NCBI RefSeq assembly: GCF_013033355.1 | Contig: NZ_WQDY01000001.1 | Span: 310,001-374,000, forward strand | Source of the DNA: Ruegeria lacuscaerulensis | Lineage (GTDB): Bacteria > Pseudomonadota > Alphaproteobacteria > Rhodobacterales > Rhodobacteraceae | Direction: 5' to 3' | DNA: 64,000 nucleotides | In this document: positions 1-8,381 of the stretch, one piece after another | Layout of the letters: each line of letters starts with the position of its first letter | Numbering within the stretch: position 1 is the stretch's first letter | Made by a program: the position numbers and the translations under genes | Notes under the pieces: model-generated | Told to the model about the DNA's origin: nothing | The model's input: the letters and a program-made list of their open reading frames with translations, nothing else | Databases searched by the model: none

Positions 1-1073
1 CGATCGGACAGCAGTTTGGAGAGCGTCGATTTACCCTGACCGTTCTTGCCCAGCAGGGCGATGCGATCATCCTGATCGATGCGCAGGTTCAGGCGGCGCA
101 GCACTTCGGTGTCGCCATAGCCTGTGATACCGCCCTCAAGGTGAATGATCGGGGGCGACAGCTCCTCGGGCTCAGGGAAAGAGAACGCGCGCAGGGCGGC
201 CTCTTGCGGGGTCGAAACAAGCTGAATACGCTCGATCATCTTCAGGCGCGACTGGGCCTGCACCGCCTTGGTCGCCTTGGCGCGGAAGCGATCCACGAAG
301 CTTTGCAGATGGGCGATGCGGGCCTTGGCCTTGGCGTTCTCCGATTCCGCCTGAGCAATGCGTTCGGCGCGGCGTTCGGCGAATTTGTCGTAAGGCACCG
401 CGTAGTAGGTCAGCTTGCGATCTTCCAGATGCAAGATCGACCCCACCGCGCGGTTCAACAGCCCGCGATCGTGGCTGATGATGATGACCGTGTGCGGGTA
501 TTTGGCCAGATAGCTCTCCAGCCACAGAGCGCCTTCGAGGTCCAGATAGTTGGTCGGTTCGTCCAGCAGCAGCAGGTCGGGCTGCGAAAAAAGCACCGCT
601 GCCAGCGCAACCCGCATCCGCCAGCCGCCCGAGAAATCCGAGCAGGGTTTCAGCTGATCCTCATCATCAAACCCCAGGCCCTTCAGGATCGAGGCTGCGC
701 GGGCTTCGGCGGACCAGGCGTCGATATCGGCAAGGCGAGTCTGAATCTCGGCAATTCGCGAGGGGTCGGTGGCGCTGTCGGCCTCGGCCATCAGGGAACT
801 ACGCTCGGTATCAGCCGCCAGAACGGTATTGATCAGCGAGACATCGGACGAGGGCACCTCTTGCGCCACACCGCCGATCCGCGCGCGTTTGGGCAGCACG
901 ATATTGCCCGATTCCAACGCCAGTTCCCCTCGGATCAGGCGGAACAGAGTTGTCTTGCCGGTGCCATTTCGGCCCACAAGCCCAACCTTGTGCCCATCGG
1001 GAATGGTTGCACTGGCCCCATCGAACAAAGGGCGGCCTTCGACGGCGTAATTGATGTCTTCGATCCGTAGCAT
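1..1073 (-). CDS. ABC-F family ATPase (YheS/Uup type), 3' end outside window
   Basis: Soluble ABC-F ATPase with two nucleotide-binding domains and no membrane segments; the family acts on ribosomes (translation factor or antibiotic protection). The gene starts with ATG at 1073 and runs off the left edge, so about 357 residues are visible. Domain 1 shows a Walker A GRNGTGKTT near residue 35, a signature SGGWRMR and a Walker B LLLLDEPTNYLD. A basic inter-domain linker follows, and the second Walker A GKNGQGKST lies just inside the window edge. The start MLRIEDINYAVEG fits the family exactly. The MFS gene at 1178 is divergent. Which ABC-F subfamily it belongs to cannot be decided without the missing C-terminus. 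Confidence 0.93.
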   Translation of the reverse strand, partial: MLRIEDINYAVEGRPLFDGASATIPDGHKVGLVGRNGTGKTTLFRLIRGELALESGNIVLPKRARIGGVAQEVPSSDVSLINTVLAADTERSSLMAEADSATDPSRIAEIQTRLADIDAWSAEARAASILKGLGFDDEDQLKPCSDFSGGWRMRVALAAVLFSQPDLLLLDEPTNYLDLEGALWLESYLAKYPHTVIIISHDRGLLNRAVGSILHLEDRKLTYYAVPYDKFAERRAERIAQAESENAKAKARIAHLQSFVDRFRAKATKAVQAQSRLKMIERIQLVSTPQEAALRAFSFPEPEELSPPIIHLEGGITGYGDTEVLRRLNLRIDQDDRIALLGKNGQGKSTLSKLLSD

Positions 1074-1177
1074 GGGCCGCTCTTAGCAGAGCCGTGATGC
1101 CGCCGCCAGCGGCTTGGCATGTTCATCATGCGATCAGTGTGATAGCGCTGACATGTTTGAGTGAACTGGAACCCTCG

Positions 1178-2380
1178 ATGAAGCCCGCGCAGACACCACC
1201 GTCGATGATCACACTGGTCCTGTTGACCGGGTTGTCAGTGCTGTCACTGAACATGTTCCTGCCGTCTCTGCCCGCCATAGGCGTATCGCTTGAGGCGGAC
1301 TATGCGTTGGTGAACTTGTCGGTCGCGGGTTATCTGGCGCTGTCGGCGGTGCTGCAGTTGATCATGGGACCTTTGTCCGACCGCTTCGGGCGCAGGCCGG
1401 TTTTGCTGGTCTGCATGGTTATCTTCGTGGTGGCCTCAATCGGCTGTGCGCTGGCAAATTCGATCTGGGTGTTTCTTGGGTTCCGAATGCTGCAGGGCGC
1501 GGTGATCGCGGGGCAGGTGCTGGCCCGCGCCGCGATCCGCGACATGCACCCACCTAATGAGGCTGCCGCCAAACTAGGCTATGTCTCAATGGCCATGGCG
1601 CTGGCCCCCATGCTGGGGCCGATGCTGGGCGGTCTGCTCGAGATGCTGTTTGGCTGGCGCGCGGGGTTTGTTTTGTATGTTCTTCTGGGCACGGGCCTCT
1701 TGGCGTTGATCTGGGTCGATCTGGGCGAGACCAACACAAACACAACTGCCACTTTCGCCGCGCAGATGAGGCTTTATCCGCAGCTCTTCAACTCACGCCG
1801 GTTCTGGGGCTATTCCTTCTGCGCCGCGTTTTCGATTGGCGGGTTCTACGCCTTCATCACCGGCGCGCCCTTAGTTGCGGCGACGTGGTTCGACCTGAAC
1901 CCCGCGCTGCTGGGATTGGGGATTGGGATCATCACGCTGGGGTTCATGGCGGGCAGCTACCTGACCGGGCGTCTAGCGGCGCGGATCCGGTTGAACTCCA
2001 TGATTTTGACGGGGCGGGTGATAGCCTCGGTCGGGCCATTGATGGGGTTCGTGGTTTTCGCGGCCGAAGGCGGCAGCGTTTGGACCTTTTTCGGCTCGGC
2101 TATTCTAGTGGGGTTCGGCAACGGGTTGACGGTGGCCAATGCGACTGCCGGGCTGATGTCAGTGCGTCCGCAACTGGCGGGCAGCGCGGCGGGATTGTCG
2201 GGCGCGATGACCGTGGCGTTGGGAGCCGTCCTGACCATGGCCACTGGGGCCTTGGTTACTGCCGAGAATGGTCCTTATCTCGTTCTCGGCATGATGTGTC
2301 TCAGCAGTTTCGCCGGGCTTCTGTCCATCCTCTATGTTCGCAGGGTCGACCAGTTGGACCCATTGCCGGACACGATCTGA
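1178..2380 (+). CDS. MFS multidrug exporter, Bcr/CflA family
   Basis: Inner-membrane proton-coupled drug exporter of the major facilitator superfamily, 400 residues, about 12 hydrophobic helices. The loop between helices 2 and 3 carries the MFS motif A form GPLSDRFGRRPVLL, and the opening NMFLPSLPAIGVSLEADYA is typical of Bcr/CflA (DHA1) proteins. An upstream in-frame ATG at 1094 would add 28 non-hydrophobic residues and has no ribosome site, so ATG 1178 (MKPAQTPPSMIT) is preferred. It is divergent from the ABC-F gene and is followed about 100 bases later by ndk. The drug or metabolite exported is unknown. Confidence 0.9.
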   Translation: MKPAQTPPSMITLVLLTGLSVLSLNMFLPSLPAIGVSLEADYALVNLSVAGYLALSAVLQLIMGPLSDRFGRRPVLLVCMVIFVVASIGCALANSIWVFLGFRMLQGAVIAGQVLARAAIRDMHPPNEAAAKLGYVSMAMALAPMLGPMLGGLLEMLFGWRAGFVLYVLLGTGLLALIWVDLGETNTNTTATFAAQMRLYPQLFNSRRFWGYSFCAAFSIGGFYAFITGAPLVAATWFDLNPALLGLGIGIITLGFMAGSYLTGRLAARIRLNSMILTGRVIASVGPLMGFVVFAAEGGSVWTFFGSAILVGFGNGLTVANATAGLMSVRPQLAGSAAGLSGAMTVALGAVLTMATGALVTAENGPYLVLGMMCLSSFAGLLSILYVRRVDQLDPLPDTI

Positions 2381-2482
2381 GTGCCGCGCCATATAACACT
2401 TTTCTTGGGCCACATACCGTGCTAGGCGGCGCGCGATGGATTTCGGCGCACACCACGCGCCACATTGTAAGGAGAGGCCGAT

Positions 2483-2905
2483 ATGGCACTGGAACGCACA
2501 TTCTCGATCATCAAACCCGATGCAACCCGCCGCAACCTGACTGGCAAGATCAACGCCAAGTTTGAAGACGCAGGCCTGCGCATCGTTGCGCAAAAGCGCA
2601 TCCACATGACCAAAGAGCAAGCTGGCAAGTTCTACGAAGTTCACGCCGAGCGTCCGTTCTATGACGAGCTGTGCGAATTCATGTCGTCGGCTCCGGTCGT
2701 TGTTCAGGTTCTGGAAGGCGAAGGCGCCATTGCCAAGAACCGCGAAGTCATGGGCGCAACCAACCCTGCAGACGCAGCGGCCGGCACCATCCGTGCCGAG
2801 TTTGCTGAATCGGTTGGCGAAAACTCTGTCCACGGTTCCGACGCACCTGAGACCGCAGCGGTAGAAATCGCCTATTTCTTCTCGGGCATTGAACTGGTCG
2901 GCTAA
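2483..2905 (+). CDS. ndk: nucleoside diphosphate kinase
   Basis: Transfers the gamma phosphate of ATP to nucleoside diphosphates through a phosphohistidine, balancing NTP and dNTP pools. The 140-residue length is standard. The active-site segment [11 protein letters not shown] places the catalytic histidine at H117, and the KPDATRRNL start is characteristic. A clear ribosome site AAGGAGAG lies 6 bases before the ATG. It appears to be monocistronic, with a hairpin terminator directly after the stop. Confidence 0.98.
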   Translation: MALERTFSIIKPDATRRNLTGKINAKFEDAGLRIVAQKRIHMTKEQAGKFYEVHAERPFYDELCEFMSSAPVVVQVLEGEGAIAKNREVMGATNPADAAAGTIRAEFAESVGENSVHGSDAPETAAVEIAYFFSGIELVG

Positions 2906-2928
2906 ACCTTAGCCACAGTAGAATTCAG

Positions 2929-2954
2929 GGCCGCTCCCGTCACCGGGGGCGGCC
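2929..2954 (+). terminator. hairpin terminator after ndk
   Basis: Eleven-base arms GGCCGCTCCCG and CGGGGGCGGCC (one G-T pair) enclose a four-base loop and are followed by ATTTTCATT. It sits 24 bases after the ndk stop and touches the end of the convergent TfoX-C gene, so it may serve both strands. Confidence 0.75.
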
Positions 2955-2958
2955 ATTT

Positions 2959-3306
2959 TCATTCGGGTTTGAGGTCCGCAGCCGAGACCCGCACGCCGAT
3001 CACATCCAGATCAGCGATGATCTGCATCTCAGGCGCGGTACTGACCCCGGCCTTGATCGCATCGAACCGTTTGCGCAGCGCCTTCTTCTCCTCGCCTTTG
3101 CAGTCGTTCCATGGACGCCCCTGCAGCCCCATCACCAGCACGTAATAGCCGATGAAATGTGGGCGCGAGCCATTGCGCAGCAGGCGCGTATAAGCTGCAT
3201 CCGCACCCAGATCGCGCAACTGCTGTGCCGAATGGATGCCGGCGCGGGCACAGGCTTGTTCGAATGCAGGGCCAAGGTTTCGGATCGAGGAAACAGGATC
3301 AGACAT
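2959..3306 (-). CDS. TfoX C-terminal domain protein
   Basis: A 115-residue protein that corresponds only to the C-terminal helix-hairpin-helix-like half of TfoX/Sxy. The segment SIRNLGPAFEQACARAGI followed by AYTRLLRNG matches the TfoX_C pattern (a LGP..E..L..GI element, then a helical bundle). The TfoX N-terminal half is missing, which is common for stand-alone members. In Gammaproteobacteria full-length Sxy helps CRP at competence promoters; the role of the stand-alone domain is not established. It converges on ndk. Confidence 0.75.
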   Translation of the reverse strand: MSDPVSSIRNLGPAFEQACARAGIHSAQQLRDLGADAAYTRLLRNGSRPHFIGYYVLVMGLQGRPWNDCKGEEKKALRKRFDAIKAGVSTAPEMQIIADLDVIGVRVSAADLKPE

Positions 3307-3446
3307 AGTCTCGTCTTAGCCCGATGCGCCCGCTCTGTCATCGGCAAGTTCTTCAAGCCCAGTGCAGTCGTGAGAAAGGGTTGATTTCGGGGCGGAATCG
3401 CCATCTCCTGACAGTGTCTTGTCTCATCGGGCAGGGGTTGTTTGCG

Positions 3447-4955
3447 ATGACGGATACTGACGCTGTTTTCATTTTGGCAGGCGGCTTCGACGCGCGGCGT
3501 ATTTCGTCACGCCTAAAAGGGTATGTTTTATCGGTCGAAAAAGGGCTTTCGCACCAGACTTTTCATGTCTTGGATTGTCACGACCAGTCAATCCGGGCCT
3601 CGGGTCGCGTACTTTTCCAGATATCCGATGAACTGAAATTGGTCGGCGACGGTATGGTCTTGGCGCAGAAAGGTCGGGCAGAAGGCTGTTTTCTAAGCGA
3701 TCTTACTGCTGGCCCCGTTCGCGATGCACTGGGTGATTTTCCGAAACTGCGAGCGTTTATGCGCATCGGATCAGGTGTGATGTCGACCCAAGATTTATCT
3801 GTCTTAGACGACCTGCAAAAAACGCAGGTGCGGGGGGTGTTGACAACGTTGACGTCGGAGCGCGGCCAAGCCTGTATTCTGACATTTGGGCGCATGAAAG
3901 GCTATGATCGAACATTTAAATTATTGCGTAATAACATAGATTTGGACGTGAATGTTGGACTGAAAACTCTGTGCGTTACCCTCTTTCCAGACGCTGTTCC
4001 TTACCGGGCAAAGCCAGAAATAAGACTGGGAAAGACCGAGCCTTCGGTCGAGGTGGCGACTGACCTGATCCATACCTTCCTGACCGTCGCGCGGCAGAAT
4101 GAGGCGGGGTTGCTTGCGAACATCGACACCGAGTTTCTTCACGACTACCGCGTATCCCTGCGGCGCGTGCGGTCAGTTCTCAGCCTGTTTAAAGGCGTGT
4201 TTTCCGAGCGGCAAACCATCAAGTTGAAACGAACGTTTTCTGATCTTATGGCGCCAACCGGACGGGTGCGGGATCTGGATGTCTATCTGCTAGAGAAATA
4301 TAATTATTTCAAATTGTTACCGCCAAGTCTTCATGAGGGTGCGGGTATCATGTTTACAATGCTCGAAGACGAGAGAAAGCAGGTACAGGCCGCGTTGTGT
4401 AGGCGTTTGCGATCGGCGAAATACAATAAACACGTCAGCGCGACTTTGAAGCTGTTTTCAGATGCATCCAACTTCGAGCTCGGCCCCAACGCGCAGCTCG
4501 GCGCTTACGATTACGCCTGTGCGTTGATTTGGAAGCGTTATCGCAAAGTCTGTAAACGCGCACGCATGATCACTGGGGAAACACCAGACGCTTTGGTTCA
4601 TGATCTTAGGATTGACTGCAAAAAGTTACGCTACCTGATGGAGTTTTTTGGCCCGCTCTTTGATCAAATTGCTTTCAAAAGAATCCTCAAGCCTCTGAAA
4701 AAATTGCAAGATAACCTAGGGTTTTTCAATGACGCCGCGGTTCAGCAAGAGGCGTTAATTGACTTTATCCAGCAGCGGACAAACACCCAGCACCGAGCGG
4801 ATGCGCAATTGGCGATGGCAGTCGGAGGCCTTATTGCGGTCTTGGATCAAAGGCAAAAAGTCGAGCGCGCGCGTGTGATTGCTAACTTCCAGAACTTCGA
4901 TAGCCCACAAGTCAGAAACACGTTTCGCAGCCTGTTTCACCAAAAGGAGGATTAG
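3447..4955 (+). CDS. CHAD domain protein with degenerate CYTH-like N-terminus
   Basis: A 502-residue protein. The C-terminal part (about 205-490) is a CHAD helical bundle with its two hallmark histidine segments, FLHDYRVSLRRVRS (H232) and LVHDLRIDCKKLRYLMEFF (H385), surrounded by many Arg/Lys residues. CHAD domains bind polyphosphate and mark polyphosphate granules in other bacteria. The N-terminal 190 residues are not annotated by motif, but HVLDCHDQSIRASGRVLFQI resembles the Y-D-T..L...G..LR strand pair of CYTH domains. The ExExK catalytic motif is absent, so it would be catalytically dead. ATG 3447 is preferred over an upstream in-frame ATG at 3324. It heads an operon with a ParA ATPase and a CYTH enzyme; only three bases separate its stop from the next start. 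Confidence 0.85.
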   Translation: MTDTDAVFILAGGFDARRISSRLKGYVLSVEKGLSHQTFHVLDCHDQSIRASGRVLFQISDELKLVGDGMVLAQKGRAEGCFLSDLTAGPVRDALGDFPKLRAFMRIGSGVMSTQDLSVLDDLQKTQVRGVLTTLTSERGQACILTFGRMKGYDRTFKLLRNNIDLDVNVGLKTLCVTLFPDAVPYRAKPEIRLGKTEPSVEVATDLIHTFLTVARQNEAGLLANIDTEFLHDYRVSLRRVRSVLSLFKGVFSERQTIKLKRTFSDLMAPTGRVRDLDVYLLEKYNYFKLLPPSLHEGAGIMFTMLEDERKQVQAALCRRLRSAKYNKHVSATLKLFSDASNFELGPNAQLGAYDYACALIWKRYRKVCKRARMITGETPDALVHDLRIDCKKLRYLMEFFGPLFDQIAFKRILKPLKKLQDNLGFFNDAAVQQEALIDFIQQRTNTQHRADAQLAMAVGGLIAVLDQRQKVERARVIANFQNFDSPQVRNTFRSLFHQKED

Positions 4956-4958
4956 GGC

Positions 4959-5714
4959 GTGAAAATCATTGCCTGTTACAGCAACAAGGGCGGGGTTGGT
5001 AAGACCGCGACGTCAGTTAACCTAGCTTACGCTTTTGCCAAGGACGGGAACACTGTTCTTTTGTGTGATCTTGATCCGCAGGGCGCATCCAGCTTTTATC
5101 TGCGCGTAAAACCGTCCAAAAAGCTGACTGAGGCCACGTTCTTCGAAGACGTTGAGAGGTTTACAAAATCCATCCGTGCCAGCGACTTCGACGGGCTTGA
5201 TGTTCTGCCTGCCAACATGACTTTTAGAGACTTCGACGTGTTTCTGTCGCGTATGCGCAACAAGCGCTCGCGGTTGAAAAAGGCCTTGGTTGGTGCAGGG
5301 AGCGACTACGACGTAATCATACTGGATTGCCCACCGAACCTTTCGACCCTGTCCGAGAACATTTTCAAGGCAGCGGATCAGATCGTCGTGCCCGTTATAC
5401 CCACTACTTTGTCTGAACGAACTTTCGATCAGTTGGTTGGCTTCTTTGAGCAAAAGAAGTTGCCCAGAAAGAAGATAAAGGCTTTCTTTTCGATGGTTCA
5501 GCAACGCAAGTCCTTGCACCAAGAAACGATGGAAAGCATGCGCAAACAGTACCGTAAAAGGTTTTTGCAGACCGTAATTCCGTTTGCCGCAGATATTGAA
5601 CGCATGGGCCAGAACCGCGCACCGATCAGTATCTACGCTCCGCGCAGTCAAGCCTGTGCAGCTTATCAGGCATTGTTCGATGAACTGGAAGATGTATTGG
5701 TTTCAAAAAGATGA
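4959..5714 (+). CDS. ParA/MinD-type ATPase
   Basis: A 251-residue P-loop ATPase of the ParA class that positions cargo by ATP-dependent dimer gradients on the nucleoid. The deviant Walker A motif KGGVGKT (residues 10-16, signature lysine K10) opens the protein; CDLDPQG (A' region) and the Walker B DVIILDCPP follow. It starts with GTG, 8 bases after a strong AAGGAGG. It is not next to parB or an origin, so it is an orphan ParA. Its placement between a CHAD protein and a CYTH enzyme suggests a cargo other than DNA, possibly polyphosphate granules (inference). Confidence 0.9.
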   Translation: MKIIACYSNKGGVGKTATSVNLAYAFAKDGNTVLLCDLDPQGASSFYLRVKPSKKLTEATFFEDVERFTKSIRASDFDGLDVLPANMTFRDFDVFLSRMRNKRSRLKKALVGAGSDYDVIILDCPPNLSTLSENIFKAADQIVVPVIPTTLSERTFDQLVGFFEQKKLPRKKIKAFFSMVQQRKSLHQETMESMRKQYRKRFLQTVIPFAADIERMGQNRAPISIYAPRSQACAAYQALFDELEDVLVSKR

Positions 5715-6178
5715 GCGCCGAGATTGAACGTAAATTCCTGGTGGCGGAACTGCCCGATCTGAGTAGGGCTGAAAGGGCAGTGGTGCGTCAGGGTTATTTG
5801 ACTGCACCTGATGATTCCACCGAGCTGCGCCTGCGGCAAAAAGGCGACCGCTACTACCTGACGTTAAAGGGCGTTGGGTCATTGGTACGGATCGAACGTG
5901 AGGCAGAGATATCGGCAGAGCAATTTGAGACCTTCTGGCCTGAAACTGACGGACGTCGGGTCGAAAAAGAGCGGTACACGGGCCGCATGGAAGATGGTCG
6001 GGTGTTCGAGTTGGATATCTTCTTCGGCGATCTCGCCCCGTTGCGCCTGGTCGAGGTGGAATTCCCTTCTGAACCCGAGGCGCTAGCCTATGTGCCTCCG
6101 GACTGGTTTGGCGCGGATGTCACGGAAGATAAACGCTACAAGAACAAAATAATGGCGATTAATGGCGTGCCAGTTTGA
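5711..6178 (+). CDS. CYTH domain phosphohydrolase (triphosphate tunnel enzyme)
   Basis: A 155-residue stand-alone CYTH protein. The N-terminal ExExK motif is present as E4-I-E6-R-K8, and the later ELRLRQKG, LTLKG and VEVEF strands provide the charged tunnel residues typical of triphosphate tunnel metalloenzymes. These bind Mg2+ or Mn2+ and cleave inorganic triphosphate, or less often make cAMP or thiamine phosphates. The 155-residue size matches bacterial short triphosphatases. The start overlaps the ParA stop (ATGA), showing translational coupling. Its 3' end overlaps the convergent histidine kinase gene by 20 bases. Confidence 0.9.
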   Translation: MSAEIERKFLVAELPDLSRAERAVVRQGYLTAPDDSTELRLRQKGDRYYLTLKGVGSLVRIEREAEISAEQFETFWPETDGRRVEKERYTGRMEDGRVFELDIFFGDLAPLRLVEVEFPSEPEALAYVPPDWFGADVTEDKRYKNKIMAINGVPV

Positions 6179-7526
6179 TTGTCGCCTCAAGGCCGGGGTT
6201 GCAATTACGCGCAGTGAAGGCACCGCCATGCATATGTGAAATCGCGGCGACAAGGGCCAATCCAAGCCCTGCGTTACGCTCGGTACGGGCAGGATCCAGC
6301 GTGACAAATGGTACCTGCAAGCGCGGCAGATCTTCTGGTGGAACTCCGGGGCCGTGGTCACGAACGCTAAGGATGGCGTTAGGGCCATCTTCGCTGACTG
6401 TTACAGTTATCGCTGTGTGTTCAGGAGCATATCGCAGGGCGTTCTCGAGCAAGTTGGACAGCGCCTGAGACAACAGTGGACGGTGACCCTGTATCGGAGC
6501 GACCGACCCCACAACTTCAAGATTTGACCCCTGATCAGCGGCGACCGGTTCATAGAGTTCCACAACATCTCCGACAAGCTGCTGCAGATCGACGGTTTCG
6601 AACTGTTCACGCCCGACACCGGCTTCGGCGCGTGAAATCTCGGTCAATTGACCCAGCACACGCAAAACATGGTCGATTTCAACGGATGCACGGGCGACAT
6701 CGATTTCTCTTTCGTGATCCGTTTTAGCGGGGTCCGACAACGCCTCGACCCTTTGTTTGAGACGCGACAGAGGGGAGCGGAGGTCATGAGCAATGGAATT
6801 CGAAGTCGTGCGCAGATTGCTAATCAATTCCTCGATGCGGTCCAGCATCGTGTTCAGTGTTCCAGCCACCTGATCAAACTCGTCTCCGGTCCCGCGCATT
6901 GGCATTCTGCGGGACAAATCCCCAGAGACTATGTTTTCCGCGGTGCTGGCAATGTCGGACAGGCGCGAAAAGACCAACCTGGTAAACAACCATCCGGTCA
7001 AAACACTCAGCGCCAGGGCAATTCCCAGCGCTATTCCAACCGAACGTAACAAAACCCGGTCAAATTGTTGCCGCGCCAACGCGTCTCGACCGACCAAGAG
7101 CCGTTCTCCACCAGGAAGGCGGATCGAAGCCGCCGAAATCGGTACCAACTGGTCATTGTCCGCCCGGTGGAGCTCAAGTTCGACCCAACCGCTGCCCGCG
7201 GTGATATCGACTGGCCACTGTTTCAGGTTACCAGCAAGTTTCACGCCAAATCGGTCAGTTAGCAGGTAAAGCGCATCTCGTTCTGAGGCCGAGGGCAGGC
7301 GGCGCTCAATGGCTGTTAATAATCCGATCAATCCCCGACGCTCGTACTCATCCGCCAAGCCAGTCAATTCTGCAGACACAACCGACCGCGTTTCGCCCTC
7401 GATGCTTCGATTTGCTGTCACATAGACCAGCGCAAGCACCGTCGCCGTCAGCAATGTGCTGAGGATCATACTGGCCAAGACAAGGCGCGTCCTGGAATTG
7501 TTGAACGAAAGCCGTATGTTATCCAT
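6159..7526 (-). CDS. sensor histidine kinase (HAMP-HisKA-HATPase)
   Basis: Membrane sensor kinase of 455 residues. Two hydrophobic helices (about 16-38 and 160-180) flank a periplasmic domain of roughly 120 residues. HAMP follows, then the H-box NSIAHDLRSPLSRLK with phospho-acceptor H247, the N-box LLENALRYAP, the G1 box RDHGPGVPPED and a final GLGLALV. It overlaps the start of the upstream response regulator gene by 8 bases, so the two form a pair. The DegP protease gene lies next upstream on the same strand, which suggests envelope stress sensing, although the signal is unknown. Confidence 0.95.
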   Translation of the reverse strand: MDNIRLSFNNSRTRLVLASMILSTLLTATVLALVYVTANRSIEGETRSVVSAELTGLADEYERRGLIGLLTAIERRLPSASERDALYLLTDRFGVKLAGNLKQWPVDITAGSGWVELELHRADNDQLVPISAASIRLPGGERLLVGRDALARQQFDRVLLRSVGIALGIALALSVLTGWLFTRLVFSRLSDIASTAENIVSGDLSRRMPMRGTGDEFDQVAGTLNTMLDRIEELISNLRTTSNSIAHDLRSPLSRLKQRVEALSDPAKTDHEREIDVARASVEIDHVLRVLGQLTEISRAEAGVGREQFETVDLQQLVGDVVELYEPVAADQGSNLEVVGSVAPIQGHRPLLSQALSNLLENALRYAPEHTAITVTVSEDGPNAILSVRDHGPGVPPEDLPRLQVPFVTLDPARTERNAGLGLALVAAISHMHGGAFTARNCNPGLEATIKLARH

Positions 7527-8199
7527 CAGATATCATGTAACCCGCACCGCGGACGGTTTCAATCAATGGTGTCCGACCGTCCTCATCCAACTGTCTCCGC
7601 AGTTTTGAGATATGGACGTCTACAACATTGGTGTTCGGGTCGAAATGATAATCCCACACACCTTCTAGCAACATGGTGCGGGACACCACCCTGTTCTTGC
7701 GTCGCAGGAAGTATTCGAGGATCTGAAATTCGCGCGGTGTCAGCGTGATCTCGTGTCCTTCGCGCGTTACTTTGCGGGTCAGCAGATCCATTTCGAGATC
7801 GCGACAGGTCAGTGTCGCGCTTTCCTCAGATTCCTGTGGTCGCCTTAAAAGTGCTTCAATGCGGGCATGTAACTCTTGGAAAGAAAAAGGTTTTACCAGA
7901 TAGTCATCTGCGCCCGACCGCAGCCCTTTGACCCGCTCATCCACGGCGCTCATTGCGGTGAGCATCAACACCGGGGTTTTCATTCCGGCAGCCCGAAGGG
8001 AACGGATCAGAGATAATCCGTCCAGCCCCGGCAGCATTCTGTCCAGCACGATGGCATCGAACCCGCCATCGGTGGCATGGTACAGGCCCTCGCGGCCATC
8101 TGCGGCCTGTTCGACCACATAGCCTTCCTCGCCAAAGCCTTTGGCGATGAACTCGCGGGTGTCTGCGTCATCTTCGACGATCAACAGGCGACGGCTCAT
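7519..8199 (-). CDS. OmpR-family response regulator
   Basis: A 226-residue two-component regulator. The receiver domain has the acidic pair E9-D10-D11, phospho-acceptor D53 in VLDRMLPGLDG and the conserved lysine in DYLVKPF. The C-terminal winged helix (TLTPREFQILEYFLRR ... VVDVHISKLRRQLD) is of the OmpR/PhoB type. ATG 8199 (MSRRLLIVEDD) has AAAGGAG 8 bases upstream and is chosen over a longer reading from 8247. It is coupled to the kinase gene downstream. A possible binding site lies upstream of degP at 9906-9919. Confidence 0.95.
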   Translation of the reverse strand: MSRRLLIVEDDADTREFIAKGFGEEGYVVEQAADGREGLYHATDGGFDAIVLDRMLPGLDGLSLIRSLRAAGMKTPVLMLTAMSAVDERVKGLRSGADDYLVKPFSFQELHARIEALLRRPQESEESATLTCRDLEMDLLTRKVTREGHEITLTPREFQILEYFLRRKNRVVSRTMLLEGVWDYHFDPNTNVVDVHISKLRRQLDEDGRTPLIETVRGAGYMISDG

Positions 8200-8381
8200 G
8201 ATGCGAACTCCTTTCACTTTGAATTTAACCACAGAATGCCGGGTCACGCACTGTGTTTGGAGAAAAACGTGCCGGGTGCGTCGTTGCGCACCCGGCAGTC
8301 CCGGCGGAGAGCGGACAAATCAACCCGCCGGGGAGGCGCACGCCAGATATTCCCCATCACGTGGCGCGCGCGGGTGTCAGA

